64,000 bases of DNA from Microbulbifer pacificus (GTDB lineage Bacteria > Pseudomonadota > Gammaproteobacteria > Pseudomonadales > Cellvibrionaceae). The stretch is from assembly GCF_033723955.1 (NCBI RefSeq), contig NZ_CP137555.1, positions 1,709,501 to 1,773,500 on the forward strand, read 5' to 3'. The translations under genes were made by a program, and so were the position numbers. Position 1 is the first letter of the stretch. The number at the start of each line of letters is the position of its first letter. The notes below the pieces were generated by a model, which was given only the letters and a program-made list of their open reading frames with translations, was not told where the DNA came from and did not search any database. Below, piece after piece: positions 51,501 through 59,778 of the stretch.

Positions 51501-52066
51501 CCATGCAGCCCAAATGAAATCACCTCGGCCGCATCAGATGGATAAAACAGAGGGATATTTAGTGCCGCTACCACGTCATCAGAAGAGCAGACAACTGTAG
51601 ACGATTTCGCGATGTGGTCGTCCCCAACGGCGAGAAGGACCCCTCCAAGCTCAGAGGAGCCTTGCGTATTCGCGTGTCGAAGTGCATCTGAAGCCCGATC
51701 AAGGCCGGGTCCTTTCCCATACCAGAGTGAAAATACACCCTCTACTCGCGCCGCTGAAGTCTGGTTGATCTGCTGGGTTCCAGCAACTGCAGTCGCTGCC
51801 AGCTCTTCGTTTACCGCTGGGCGCACTACGATGCCACGCTCTTCGGTCAGCCTACCCGCGGTTGCGAAAGCCGAATCGAGTGTGCCAAGAGGGGAGCCTC
51901 GGTATCCGGACACAAATCCGCCGGTCTTACGCCCCGCCGCTGCGTCGCGTTCTGCCTGAAGCAACATCAGTCGCACCAGAGCCTGGACACCGCTAATCAA
52001 GATTTTTCCTGATCGTTTTTCGAGCCGATCTGACAAGCTCACTTTTTGAGATATAGACATTGTCAT
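48599..52066 (-). CDS. Fused indolepyruvate:ferredoxin oxidoreductase-type enzyme
   Basis: At 1155 aa this is the single-chain IOR form. An N-terminal pyruvate:ferredoxin oxidoreductase-like domain (GGFVSGYRGSPLGT) leads to a TPP-binding domain (GCHGLAAYNR, MGDGTYFHSG near residue 497), then an Fe-S segment with CEGCGDCSAKSNC near residue 640 and CNMDYSCTTGFCPSF near residue 672. A gamma-type domain (VAGVGGTGVVTIG near residue 725) and an extended C-terminal region follow. These enzymes oxidatively decarboxylate aryl-pyruvates or branched 2-oxo acids to acyl-CoA. The start overlaps the stop of the hydrolase gene, and it ends a five-gene operon led by the bicupin gene. Confidence 0.93.
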   Translation of the reverse strand: MTMSISQKVSLSDRLEKRSGKILISGVQALVRLMLLQAERDAAAGRKTGGFVSGYRGSPLGTLDSAFATAGRLTEERGIVVRPAVNEELAATAVAGTQQINQTSAARVEGVFSLWYGKGPGLDRASDALRHANTQGSSELGGVLLAVGDDHIAKSSTVVCSSDDVVAALNIPLFYPSDAAEVISFGLHGFAMSRHTGSYAALKIITEVADSTRAIDTDELDDQPVLPDIVVPDIGLHNRWPETPLEQETRQIKFRLPAVAAYVRANKLDRVVLKNQDSRIGLVAAGKSWLDLLEAFRLLGLDEGRLAELGIALYKPALVWPLEPEGLKNFARDLDTVLVVEEKGAFIENQIKSILYTEQTRPVVWGKYGEDGESLLPETADITPEAIAAIVGGVIATQLANESLAQRAESAESALHTMAELAIAPVVRKPFFCSGCPHNRSTVVPEGSRALAGIGCHGLAAYNRPFHGSFAQMGGEGIHWVGLAPFTDEKHIFANMGDGTYFHSGLLAIRQAVAANVNITFKLLYNSAVAMTGGQAVDGELSVSQLVDQVRAEGVDSVILSTDEPERYGAADPVRSRVERVEHRDDFEALQRELRERSGVSVIIYEQVCATEKRRLRKRGKIATPDTRVFINELVCEGCGDCSAKSNCLSIEPIETELGTKRRVNQSTCNMDYSCTTGFCPSFVSVKGGTLKRSQTDRSRLFSEVAIALPDSQNSAHERIVVAGVGGTGVVTIGALISMAAHITGKQVGILDQVGLAQKGGAVVSHVHVSSEPINALRIPAGEATLVIACDEVVGNSRDVMAAIQRDQTRVVANGDVSITGDFTQNRNAMPDADVLTERMKLRAGEENFAIYPFTRIAERMLGNAIASNLMMLGFAWQKGWLQLELSAFKEAVALNNTAVEMNLAAFTLGRQLAVDPQAVLQEAGVREDTEEISVDEIIERRAEFLTDYQDEKYAKRFRATVQRAADAEAQVGGDGSFSIAVAKSLFRLMAYKDEYEVARLYTDGRFMEDIKNTFDGPIEISFHLAPPMLANRDKATGHLRKRSYGSWMMSAFRLLAKGRRLRGTVMDPFGYTLERKTERRLIRDYESLIERLIAKLSKGKLDAATRIAEMAQEVRGYGHVKDRATAAYESQVRDAIENYEGRPTPEIIAIARSV

Positions 52067-52965
52067 GGCCTACAGGGGCGAACATGCCGTGCCAGAAAGT
52101 CAAACATGAACGCGTGGCCAGCCTTCCGGCCGTCCAATGCGGGAAATTTCATAAAGTCATGAGGCATTCCCGGAATGACATGCATCTCATAGGGGATTTG
52201 GTTTTGCGACAAGCGGGTTGCAAACGCGAGAGTGTGTGGAGTCGCGAAATCGTCACTCCCAGCCATCAGCAGAATCGGAGGTAGTTCCATTCCCGATCTG
52301 AGTCCATAGATTGGGCTGATCAGGCGATTCTTGCGTTCTTCATCAGTAATGCCCTCTGGCAGAAATGCATCGATAATGAAACTGCGCTCCTCATGCAGAT
52401 CGTAAAAGCCCTCCATTCCAACTACAGCGGCTATTTGCGGTGCATCTTCGTTATCGAGCAGCCGGAACATCGTGCTTATAGCGAATGAAGCGGCTAACGA
52501 GTCCCCCACAATCACAAGTTTGTTCCCATCGCCCCCATAGGTAGCAGCGTTATCTTTTATCCATAAGGCCGTTTCGTACAAATCGTTTGATCCCGCCGGA
52601 TATCGATGCTCTGGTGCAAGTCGATAATCTGGCGTGACGGTAACATAGCCACTATTCGCGAAATCACGGGTAAAGCGCCGGTAGGACTGCGCACTACCTG
52701 CGCAGCCGCCATTACCATGACACAGCAGCACTACTGGCTTGTTCTCACCGCTCCCTTGGGGGGTAGCAATATCCGCAGTGAAATCCGGTGTAATCTGTAC
52801 TCCTTCATGGTATGCACTGACAGCTGGCAAGGGCTCACTGTTCTTTCGATCTTCAAGGACTGCCGTCAGAAACGTTCGGTATGCTTCGATATCTGTAGGC
52901 ATTCCCCGTTTCATGACATCCATGAACATGTTTTGAACGAATTCTTGATCGTTTTCGGAAATCAC
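52063..52965 (-). CDS. Alpha/beta hydrolase, hormone-sensitive-lipase type
   Basis: The 300-aa protein has an oxyanion-hole motif HGNGGCAGSA (position of HGGG) near residue 88, the nucleophile Ser in VGDSLAAS near residue 162, an Asp in AGSDDFATPH near residue 252 and a His in GMPHDFMKFP near residue 281, so the catalytic triad is complete. It resembles family IV esterases, which cleave short esters or lactones. It overlaps the IOR gene by 4 bases and follows the binding-protein gene after about 100 bases. Its substrate is unknown but should be an intermediate of this operon's pathway. Confidence 0.9.
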   Translation of the reverse strand: MISENDQEFVQNMFMDVMKRGMPTDIEAYRTFLTAVLEDRKNSEPLPAVSAYHEGVQITPDFTADIATPQGSGENKPVVLLCHGNGGCAGSAQSYRRFTRDFANSGYVTVTPDYRLAPEHRYPAGSNDLYETALWIKDNAATYGGDGNKLVIVGDSLAASFAISTMFRLLDNEDAPQIAAVVGMEGFYDLHEERSFIIDAFLPEGITDEERKNRLISPIYGLRSGMELPPILLMAGSDDFATPHTLAFATRLSQNQIPYEMHVIPGMPHDFMKFPALDGRKAGHAFMFDFLARHVRPCRP

Positions 52966-53067
52966 GCGTTTCTCCCAGAAATTTGTAATAGTTATTTGTG
53001 ATAGTGAAAAGTTGGGTAAATTTCTGTTTGGGACCTGAACCGATTACTTTCCACTATGCGCTCTTTT

Positions 53068-54195
53068 TTACTCAGTGGTTTCGTATCTCAGTAACTCGAG
53101 CGGCAGCGTCTCTGTATCACCGGTCGGCATCCAGATACCTCCTTTCAGCTGCATTGGCTGAACGGCAGAGACACCCATGTGCCTTTTTGGAGTGAATGTG
53201 ACTGGTGGCAATATTCCGGTTTCCTGAGCATCGAGCCGTTCGAATGCCGCCACGATCTGACTCGTATCGGCCTTCCCTTCGATAAGATCCAGTGCATGGG
53301 TAAATAATCTGGTATGGGCAAAAGCAGTCAAGGACATGAAATCTGGCGGCTGATCTGGAAAAAATCGCGCCATGGCTGACCGGTAGGTATCAACGGCGGG
53401 GGTAGAAGATTCTGGCCCCACAATTATCGACGCATAACCTTTCATGCCATCGAGTAAATCACCGCCGCGCGCAGCGGTGGATTGCGTCACGTTCGCCGAC
53501 CAGGAATACAGCGGGATATTGTGGCCGCGACGTTGCAGCTCTTGGGTGACAGCGATCAGTTCGGGCCAATTAACCAGTACTATGATCGCGTCGGGCTTCC
53601 GGGAAAGGATCGCATCCGCCATCGCCGTACCATCGGTACAACCCAGCTGAACTTCGACACATTCGATACTAGCGTCATTTGCACACACTTCAGAAAAGAC
53701 GCTACACGATTGCTGAGCCATGAGAGGCATGACTTCCGGGTAGTGCGGATGCAATACGGTAACCCGTTTATGCCCATCGCGTGCCACCCATTGACCGAGC
53801 AGATGGCCGAAATCGTTGAACGGCGCCTGCACACCATAAACCCCCCATTGCGGGGGCTGAAACCACTCATCCGCCCCTCCGAATGGGAGTAAAAGTGGGA
53901 CACCCTGTGATCGAAGATAAGGCATGGCGGCCGTGATCTGAGGGGTACCGTTCGTATTCAGTAATGCGACCACTTCATCTTCTTCTACCAGCTTCCGGAA
54001 CGCTGATGCAGTAACCTCAATATCGTAAGCGCTGTCCTCAACAATTAACTCAACAGGGCGGCCGTGATGACCACCTTGCTCGTTGTACAACGATATACAT
54101 GCTGCGGTGCCCGCATGCATCATTGGCCCATTGACGCGTAATGCTGGAGGCCCGGTAAAGGGCACCACCATTCCAATCTTGATTGGTTTGGTCAT
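53068..54195 (-). CDS. Type I periplasmic-binding-fold protein without signal peptide
   Basis: The 375-aa protein matches branched-chain amino acid/amide ABC receptor proteins (IGMVVPFTGPPALRVNG at the N terminus, NEQGGHHGRPVELIVEDSAY near residue 39, LLNTNGTPQITAAMPYL near residue 79). It begins directly with the first strand of the domain: MTKPIKIG has no signal sequence or lipobox, and stop codons lie in frame just upstream. No permease or ATPase gene is nearby. It may therefore be a cytosolic ligand sensor, as AmiC is for the amidase operon, or rely on unlinked transporter genes. It is the third gene of the bicupin operon. Confidence 0.88.
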   Translation of the reverse strand: MTKPIKIGMVVPFTGPPALRVNGPMMHAGTAACISLYNEQGGHHGRPVELIVEDSAYDIEVTASAFRKLVEEDEVVALLNTNGTPQITAAMPYLRSQGVPLLLPFGGADEWFQPPQWGVYGVQAPFNDFGHLLGQWVARDGHKRVTVLHPHYPEVMPLMAQQSCSVFSEVCANDASIECVEVQLGCTDGTAMADAILSRKPDAIIVLVNWPELIAVTQELQRRGHNIPLYSWSANVTQSTAARGGDLLDGMKGYASIIVGPESSTPAVDTYRSAMARFFPDQPPDFMSLTAFAHTRLFTHALDLIEGKADTSQIVAAFERLDAQETGILPPVTFTPKRHMGVSAVQPMQLKGGIWMPTGDTETLPLELLRYETTE

Positions 54196-54216
54196 CTGTT
54201 ACTAAATCCTTGAGGT

Positions 54217-55203
54217 TCAGGGTAACAGCACAAGCGAGCCTGATGTCCTGCGGGACTCCAAGTCCTCATGTGCTTTTGCGGCGTCTGCGAGCTCATAACG
54301 GTGATTGACGGCAATGCGAATCCGACCGGACTCGACGTGATCCAACAGCTCCCGTGAGAGCTCCTCTCTCTCGGCGGGATCGGCGACGTAGTGCGCGACC
54401 CCGGGCCGTGTCACGTAGAGCGATCCATTGAGTACCAGTTCCATCAGGTTCAGGTCTGGCGGAGCGCCCGATGCCGTACCAAAACTAACCAGCAAACCTC
54501 TGGTCTTCACGGATTTGAGTGAGCCTGCAAACGTCAGCTTTCCGACGCTGTCGTAAGCAACGCTGACCCCTTGCCCATCTGTGATATCCCTGACTCGGGC
54601 CGCCAAATCCTCAGTGCTGTGGTCGATCACATGGTCACAACCTGCCGCTAGAGCGATCGCGATCTTATCTTTGCTGCCAACGGTGCCAATCACGGTAAGC
54701 CCCAGGGCTTTCGCCCATTGCACCGCAATCTGGCCCACCCCGCCTGCCGCCGCCGTAAATAAAATGGTGTCACCCGCTTGCAGTGGCCACATTTTGCGTA
54801 AAAGATAACCGGCGGTCAGACCCGCCGACATCATGCCCGCCGCCGCTTCGAAATCGATCGCGTCGGGCAATTTAGTCAGAACGGAGGCTGGCAAATTCCG
54901 CTCGGAAACGTAGGAACCAGGTTCGCTCGCACCATAGGCGACGCGATCGCCTGGAACAAAGGCCGTTACCCCTGGCCCGACGGCTTCGACCACGCCAGCT
55001 GCCTCAGATCCCGGGCAAGCAGGTAACGTCGCGGGAAAAATGCCCCTACGATAATAGGTGTCCGCAAAATTCACGCCGATAGCGTACTGGCGGACCCGCA
55101 CCTCACCAGCGGCCAATTCAGGAAGCTCCAGCTCTTCAAGGCGAAGCACATCTGGCCCGCCTGCGGTAAAGAAACGTATGGCCTGTGTCACAACTTTCTC
55201 CAA
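54217..55203 (-). CDS. NADPH:quinone oxidoreductase, zinc-independent MDR family
   Basis: The 328-aa protein shows QOR features: GVNFADTYYRRGIFP near residue 43, PGSEAAGVVEAVGPGV near residue 64, and the nucleotide-binding LFTAAAGGVGQIAVQWAKALG near residue 148 (split as TAAAGGVGQIAVQWAK). The structural-zinc cysteines are absent. Such enzymes reduce quinones or enones with NADPH. It is the second gene of the bicupin-led operon, 30 bases after the bicupin gene and 21 before the binding-protein gene. Confidence 0.92.
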   Translation of the reverse strand: MEKVVTQAIRFFTAGGPDVLRLEELELPELAAGEVRVRQYAIGVNFADTYYRRGIFPATLPACPGSEAAGVVEAVGPGVTAFVPGDRVAYGASEPGSYVSERNLPASVLTKLPDAIDFEAAAGMMSAGLTAGYLLRKMWPLQAGDTILFTAAAGGVGQIAVQWAKALGLTVIGTVGSKDKIAIALAAGCDHVIDHSTEDLAARVRDITDGQGVSVAYDSVGKLTFAGSLKSVKTRGLLVSFGTASGAPPDLNLMELVLNGSLYVTRPGVAHYVADPAEREELSRELLDHVESGRIRIAVNHRYELADAAKAHEDLESRRTSGSLVLLP

Positions 55204-55233
55204 AATCTAAACGCATTAAGCCGCTAAATTTTC

Positions 55234-56364
55234 TTATGCCTTTGGCGGGTGGAACTGGAAACCATGCGCCGCGATCTTCTGCATAAAATCTGGATCCGCC
55301 ATCGATTTTTCGCCATATTCGAAGCCGCGTTCGTGCCCGCCCGGTGTATTTATAGAGAAAAATTTCACTGGGTTATTGCCTTTGTTGGCAAAAGAATGCG
55401 ATGTAAAGCGCGGTGCAAACCCAAACGCGCCGGTTTGAGCAATTTCTGTCGTACCGTCGCCTACGGACAGAACCATCGGACCCTCGGCCACAATGAAGAG
55501 TTCGTCTTCTGTCGGCTGATGATGCGATGGAATCATTCCGCCCCCACTGAGGCTGGTGAAGAATACCGAGGCGCTGGCCCGCGCCTGTTCGGGCTCAAGG
55601 AGCACATGGGTCGCATTACCGCCAACGGCAATTGAACGATAACGCTCGGGTGTTTTTACAAGCTGAGGGGTTGGCAGAAGCTTGGACCAGCGCTTCCGAA
55701 GCGCCTGATACTCATCGAGACTGGTAATTGGTCCGTCAACACGCTCTGCTGGCTCGTTCGTGCGAACATCATTTGGCATAGGCTTACCGCCTGTGAACTG
55801 AAAACCATATCTTTCAAGAATGGCATGATATTCAGCGTCGGAGGCATCAGGGCGTTCACGCCACAAGGCATGAGCCTCGGTAAATGCGCGATCAGCCCCA
55901 GAGGGCGTATAACCGATATAGACCTCGGCAGGCTGAGTGCTTTTATTGGCAATCGCCTGAGTCGTTTGCGCTGGAATGAACGCGCTGGACAGTCGCTCCA
56001 TAACATCACTGACCGAGCCCACGGTTGCAATAACTTCACCGGCTAGCACGTACCAGAAAGTGTCACTTTTCTCCAAATAGTGAGCCGGAAGCTCTGCGCC
56101 AGGAGCAAGGATCACACTATGAAAACTAAATCGCCCGCTACTCTCCTCGCCACACAGAAGCGTTCGGATGTCAAAACCTGACCAGCTGCAATCGGTGCCT
56201 TCATCGCGGGCCGTAACAAGCTTGGGAACAGATGGCATTTCAGCCCAGCGCGCACGAAGAGTCTCAACTCCATCTGGGCCCTGAACATCGCCCACCAAAA
56301 GATCAACCGGGGTGTTTACCCTTGAATCGGTTTCCTTGTTTAACTCCATGTCCGGATAATTCAT
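55234..56364 (-). CDS. Bicupin protein, putative dioxygenase
   Basis: The 376-aa protein contains two cupin domains. The first has ELPAHYLEKSDTFWYVLAGE near residue 95, with one His and the Glu/Asp positions. The second has the fuller metal motif PSHHQPTEDELFIVAEGP near residue 290 and a late FTSHSFANKG His near residue 335. The arrangement recalls quercetinase- or gentisate-dioxygenase-like bicupins, but the typical gentisate signature is not seen. It leads an operon with QOR, binding protein, hydrolase and IOR genes, and an operator-like TGATATATCA lies 85 bases upstream. Confidence 0.85.
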   Translation of the reverse strand: MNYPDMELNKETDSRVNTPVDLLVGDVQGPDGVETLRARWAEMPSVPKLVTARDEGTDCSWSGFDIRTLLCGEESSGRFSFHSVILAPGAELPAHYLEKSDTFWYVLAGEVIATVGSVSDVMERLSSAFIPAQTTQAIANKSTQPAEVYIGYTPSGADRAFTEAHALWRERPDASDAEYHAILERYGFQFTGGKPMPNDVRTNEPAERVDGPITSLDEYQALRKRWSKLLPTPQLVKTPERYRSIAVGGNATHVLLEPEQARASASVFFTSLSGGGMIPSHHQPTEDELFIVAEGPMVLSVGDGTTEIAQTGAFGFAPRFTSHSFANKGNNPVKFFSINTPGGHERGFEYGEKSMADPDFMQKIAAHGFQFHPPKA

Positions 56365-56448
56365 CGAATGCCTCCACTATTAGTTGGGTAGGTACACAAC
56401 ATTTCGCGTAATCAGAAGCCAATACTGCGCACCCGCTTAAAGTTAACC

Positions 56449-56458
56449 TGATATATCA
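56449..56458. promoter_or_regulatory. Operator-like site 3, TGATATATCA (bicupin operon)
   Basis: Exact palindrome in the context AACCTGATATATCACG, 85 bases before the bicupin start, in the region divergent to the Nudix gene. Confidence 0.65.
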
Positions 56459-56535
56459 CGTACCCTGAACACTGTAAAGCATCTATAGTAAATACTGGGA
56501 CTATTCTCGGGTAGACGAGCAGACAACTTCCAATC

Positions 56536-56545
56536 TAATATATCA
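56536..56545. promoter_or_regulatory. Operator-like site 4, TAATATATCA (Nudix gene)
   Basis: Context AATCTAATATATCATCTG, 65 bases before the Nudix gene start and 87 bases from site 3, mirroring the 95-base spacing of sites 1 and 2. Confidence 0.6.
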
Positions 56546-56609
56546 TCTGTTGCTTTGAGGAGTCGTTGCGCCTCGCCCGATACCACAGAGTTAGAGGAGA
56601 ATTGTGGCT

Positions 56610-57230
56610 ATGAAATTCTGCGGAGACTGCGGAGGAGCGGTGATCCTGCGCGACATCGACGGGGATTCCCACTCAAGATTAGTTTGTACAAAGTGCGAGA
56701 AAATTCACTATCAGAATCCACGAGTAATTGTCGGCTGCCTGATCCATAACAACGACCGTGTACTCTTATGCCGGCGACGATTCAACCCTGCTGCAGGCAA
56801 GTGGGCACTGCCTGGAGGTTTCGTAGAGTGTGGTGAGACTCTTGAAGAGGCGATTGCACGCGAAGTCGAAGAAGAGACAGGAATAGTTCTCGATGAGTGC
56901 GACCTAGATTTGCATGTTGTGGCAAGCCTGCATTGGATTAGCGAAATAAATATTTTTTATCGTGCGCACGTGGACCATGCGCAGGCACTCGCTGGCCCTG
57001 AGTGTGAAGCAGTGCAATTCTTCAGTGAAGACGAAATTCCTTGGACTGCACTCTCTTATCCAGAGCTGGGGACTTACCTTAATCTTTTCTTTCAGGAAGT
57101 CCGTTCCGGAAAGTTTGCAATTTCCTCCACGCGCATTCGAGGTCAGTCTGCAATTTTACGCCGACACACAATAGAAAAAACGCAAGAATTGCTCGAGGTA
57201 AATCCGAATTCTACCGCATTCACACAATAA
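56610..57230 (+). CDS. Nudix hydrolase with N-terminal zinc ribbon
   Basis: From ATG 56610 the protein is 206 aa. Two CxxC pairs (CGDCG near residue 4, CTKC near residue 26) form a zinc ribbon. The complete Nudix box GGFVECGETLEEAIAREVEE-ETGI is near residue 69, with all catalytic Glu residues. This architecture resembles NUDT/NudC-like hydrolases acting on nucleoside diphosphate derivatives such as NADH, FAD or CoA. GTG 56604 is an alternative start, but the AGAGGAGA site is better spaced for 56610. It sits between the bicupin operon and the flavin reductase gene and shares their operator motif. Confidence 0.9.
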   Translation: MKFCGDCGGAVILRDIDGDSHSRLVCTKCEKIHYQNPRVIVGCLIHNNDRVLLCRRRFNPAAGKWALPGGFVECGETLEEAIAREVEEETGIVLDECDLDLHVVASLHWISEINIFYRAHVDHAQALAGPECEAVQFFSEDEIPWTALSYPELGTYLNLFFQEVRSGKFAISSTRIRGQSAILRRHTIEKTQELLEVNPNSTAFTQ

Positions 57231-57263
57231 AATAACTGAATTGACGCGCGTAGGCATCACATC

Positions 57264-57273
57264 TAATATATCA
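57264..57273. promoter_or_regulatory. Operator-like site 5, TAATATATCA (flavin reductase gene)
   Basis: The context CATCTAATATATCAGATG is an 18-base near-perfect palindrome and the best view of the extended consensus ATCTGATATATCAGAT. It lies 53 bases before the flavin reductase start. Confidence 0.65.
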
Positions 57274-57325
57274 GATGAGACCTTGAAACATAGATCAATA
57301 AGTAAGCCAAGAGCCAGAGGTTTTG

Positions 57326-57841
57326 ATGGAAATAGAAATTAACAAGAGCGTTGGCTCGCTGTTTCGTACAGCTCTTCGCGGATTGGCCAGTGGTGTTGTA
57401 ATCATTTCATCCAGAAATGCGGAGGGTCGGTTCGCAATGTCAGCAACCTCTATAACCTCCTTGTCAATGGATCCGCCGTCGCTTCTGGTTTGCGTTAATA
57501 AACAGGCATCGATATATCAGTCACTGCAACCAGGAAATGATTTCGCCATCAGTATTCTGAGCAAGCAAGATCAGATGCTTGCGGAGATGTGTGGCGGCAA
57601 GGCCCAGGGCGAGGCGAGATTTGCATCCAGTCGCTGGCTCGATGACAGTGGCTTGCCTATTCTAAGCGGAGCACAGGCTACGATTCGTTGTAAAATCGAG
57701 GAGCGCCTAAGTTATGGTACTCACGGTGTATTTATCGGATCAGTTAAATCTTGTGAGGTTTCCGACACGATTGATCCTCTGGTTTATCTCGACGGACGGT
57801 ACGTAGGAATTGACTCAATGAGTACTTGTTCAGAAGTGTAG
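57326..57841 (+). CDS. Flavin reductase (HpaC-like FMN-binding split barrel)
   Basis: The 171-aa protein matches flavin reductases of two-component monooxygenases: LFRTALRGLASGVVIISSRN at the N terminus, AMSATSITSLSMDPPSLLVC near residue 33, and FAISILSKQDQMLAEMCGG near residue 72. It would reduce FMN or FAD with NAD(P)H for a separate oxygenase; the LLM monooxygenase at 45098, which bears the same operator, is the obvious candidate. ATG 57326 follows CAGAGG. A strong terminator follows the gene. Confidence 0.92.
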   Translation: MEIEINKSVGSLFRTALRGLASGVVIISSRNAEGRFAMSATSITSLSMDPPSLLVCVNKQASIYQSLQPGNDFAISILSKQDQMLAEMCGGKAQGEARFASSRWLDDSGLPILSGAQATIRCKIEERLSYGTHGVFIGSVKSCEVSDTIDPLVYLDGRYVGIDSMSTCSEV

Positions 57842-57890
57842 AGTTCGAGCCGCACTCTTTTAAGGGACTATCTCTCAGGTGGCTACCATC

Positions 57891-57928
57891 GCTCCATACA
57901 GACTGGTTTTCTGTATGGAGCTTTTTTT
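57891..57928 (+). terminator. Rho-independent terminator after flavin reductase gene
   Basis: Stem GCTCCATACAG/CTGTATGGAGC (11 bp) is followed by seven T residues. Confidence 0.92.
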
Positions 57929-57987
57929 CGCCCGGGATCAATTTGAAGAACATCCGCCCGATACCCCGGACGATAAGCACAAAAGGC

Positions 57988-58029
57988 CTGTCGTATATCT
58001 ACATAACCAAGCTCGTAGATATACGACAG
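57988..58029 (-). terminator. Long hairpin, probable terminator for the leftward ligase gene
   Basis: A perfect 15-bp inverted repeat (CTGTCGTATATCTAC and its complement) with a 12-base loop ends 8 bases before the stop of the acyl-CoA ligase. Read leftward it is followed by GGCCTTTTGTGC, a weak T-tract. Confidence 0.65.
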
Positions 58030-58036
58030 TTAGTCA

Positions 58037-59677
58037 TTACTCGCAGTCGGAAAACTGATACTCTGCAAACTGAACTCGCAGATCTTTTTTGCTGATCTTT
58101 CCTGTTGCTGTGTGTGAAATTTCGTCGACAAATTCAACACCATCCGGCATCCACCACTTAGCAATCTTGCCCTCAAGCCAACCGAGCATATCGAGTTTCT
58201 CAATTGCAGTTTTGCCTGACCGAACAATCAACAGTAACGGACGCTCGCCCCACTTGGCGTGACGAACACCAATCACCGCAGCTTCAGCGACGCCGGGATG
58301 GCCTACGGCAACATTTTCTATATCAATGGAACTGATCCACTCCCCGCCGGATTTTATGACGTCCTTGGTACGGTCGGTGATTCGCATGTATCCATTGGCG
58401 TCCATGGTTCCTACGTCCCCTGTGGCGAACCAACCATCTTCGTCGTGCGAACCATAAACACCACCAGAATCCTTGAAATAGCCACTACTGATCCATGGAC
58501 CTCGGACTCGAAACTCACCTACGGACTTACCATCCCATGGAAGCTCTTCGCCATTATCATTCACGATTTTAATACTGACGCCATAAATTGGCCGTCCCTG
58601 CAACTGGCGAATAGAGTCAAGTTCCGCCTTTTCGAGCTGTTCCATACCGGGTTTCAGCGAATTAAGAGCACCCAGAGGACCGGTTTCAGTCATGCCCCAC
58701 GCATGATGCACCTCCACCGCATACTTGTCTCGGAACTCATCCATGATCGAAAGAGGGCAAGCTGAGCCGCCGACAACGACACGTTGAAGCGACGGTACAT
58801 TGCTGCCGCTTTCACTGAGAAACTTGAGCAGCCCAAGCCAAACCGTAGGCACCCCGGCCGAGAATGTAACTTCTTCTTTCTCTATCAAGGAATGGAGTGT
58901 CGCACCATCACCCATCTTCGCGCCGGGGAACACCATCTTAGCCCCGACCATTGCAGCCGTGTACGGAAGGTTCCAGGCATTGACGTGGAACATAGGCACA
59001 ATCGGCATAACCACATCACGGATCGAAATATTCATCCCATCGGGAAGTGCAGCTCCATAGGAATGAAGAACTATTGAACGGTGTGAGTACAATACGCCTT
59101 TCGGGTTGCCGGTTGTTCCCGACGTATAACAGAGGGAGCAAGCATCAGTTTCATTGAGCTCAGGCCACGAGATCGTGCTGCGAGTATTCGCTATGAATGA
59201 CTCATAACTTTCCGCACCTCGCAGGGTCGTTGTTGGCATGTGCTCATCGTCCGTCAATACAACAAATTTTTCGATGCATGCAACGCGATTTTGAATTGAT
59301 TCCGCTAAAGATATGAAATCCGGATCAAGAAAGAGTATGCGGTCCTCAGCATGGTTTACGATGTACTCAATCTGTTCTTCAAACAGACGGGGATTAATTG
59401 TGTGACAGATGAAGCCGCTACAGCCTACGGCGTAGTATATCTCTAGGTGGCGATAATCATTCCAGGCTAGAGTAGCTATCCTATCCGACCGTTTGATGCC
59501 GTAGTCGATCAAGGCATTGGCAAGCTTGCGAACACGGAGGAATGCATCTTTGTAGGTAAACCGGTGTAGCGAGTTGTCCTTAGTTACTGAGACGATTTCA
59601 CTATCTGGAAACTGCCTTTCGGCGAACTCCATGATGCTAGTCACGGTCAACTGTGAGTCCATCATCAGACCCTTCAT
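58037..59677 (-). CDS. Acyl-CoA synthetase (AMP-forming), DmdB/fatty-acyl type
   Basis: The 546-aa ANL enzyme starts [20 protein letters not shown], typical of the medium/long-chain and 3-methylmercaptopropionyl-CoA ligase group. Motif A3 is [17 protein letters not shown] near residue 182; the [12 protein letters not shown]5 motif is near residue 330; [18 protein letters not shown]7/8 is near residue 418; and the catalytic Lys is in [10 protein letters not shown] near the end. The carboxylic acid substrate is not deducible. It is downstream of the FAH gene on the minus strand (101-base gap). Confidence 0.92.
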   Translation of the reverse strand: MKGLMMDSQLTVTSIMEFAERQFPDSEIVSVTKDNSLHRFTYKDAFLRVRKLANALIDYGIKRSDRIATLAWNDYRHLEIYYAVGCSGFICHTINPRLFEEQIEYIVNHAEDRILFLDPDFISLAESIQNRVACIEKFVVLTDDEHMPTTTLRGAESYESFIANTRSTISWPELNETDACSLCYTSGTTGNPKGVLYSHRSIVLHSYGAALPDGMNISIRDVVMPIVPMFHVNAWNLPYTAAMVGAKMVFPGAKMGDGATLHSLIEKEEVTFSAGVPTVWLGLLKFLSESGSNVPSLQRVVVGGSACPLSIMDEFRDKYAVEVHHAWGMTETGPLGALNSLKPGMEQLEKAELDSIRQLQGRPIYGVSIKIVNDNGEELPWDGKSVGEFRVRGPWISSGYFKDSGGVYGSHDEDGWFATGDVGTMDANGYMRITDRTKDVIKSGGEWISSIDIENVAVGHPGVAEAAVIGVRHAKWGERPLLLIVRSGKTAIEKLDMLGWLEGKIAKWWMPDGVEFVDEISHTATGKISKKDLRVQFAEYQFSDCE

Positions 59678-59778
59678 ACTTTGATTCCTTATTTATGTTT
59701 ATTGTTTTTCATGATTCAGTCTCTTAAGAAGATGAATCTATTTTAAGACTTGTTACATTTTCAGAAGTAACGAGAAGA

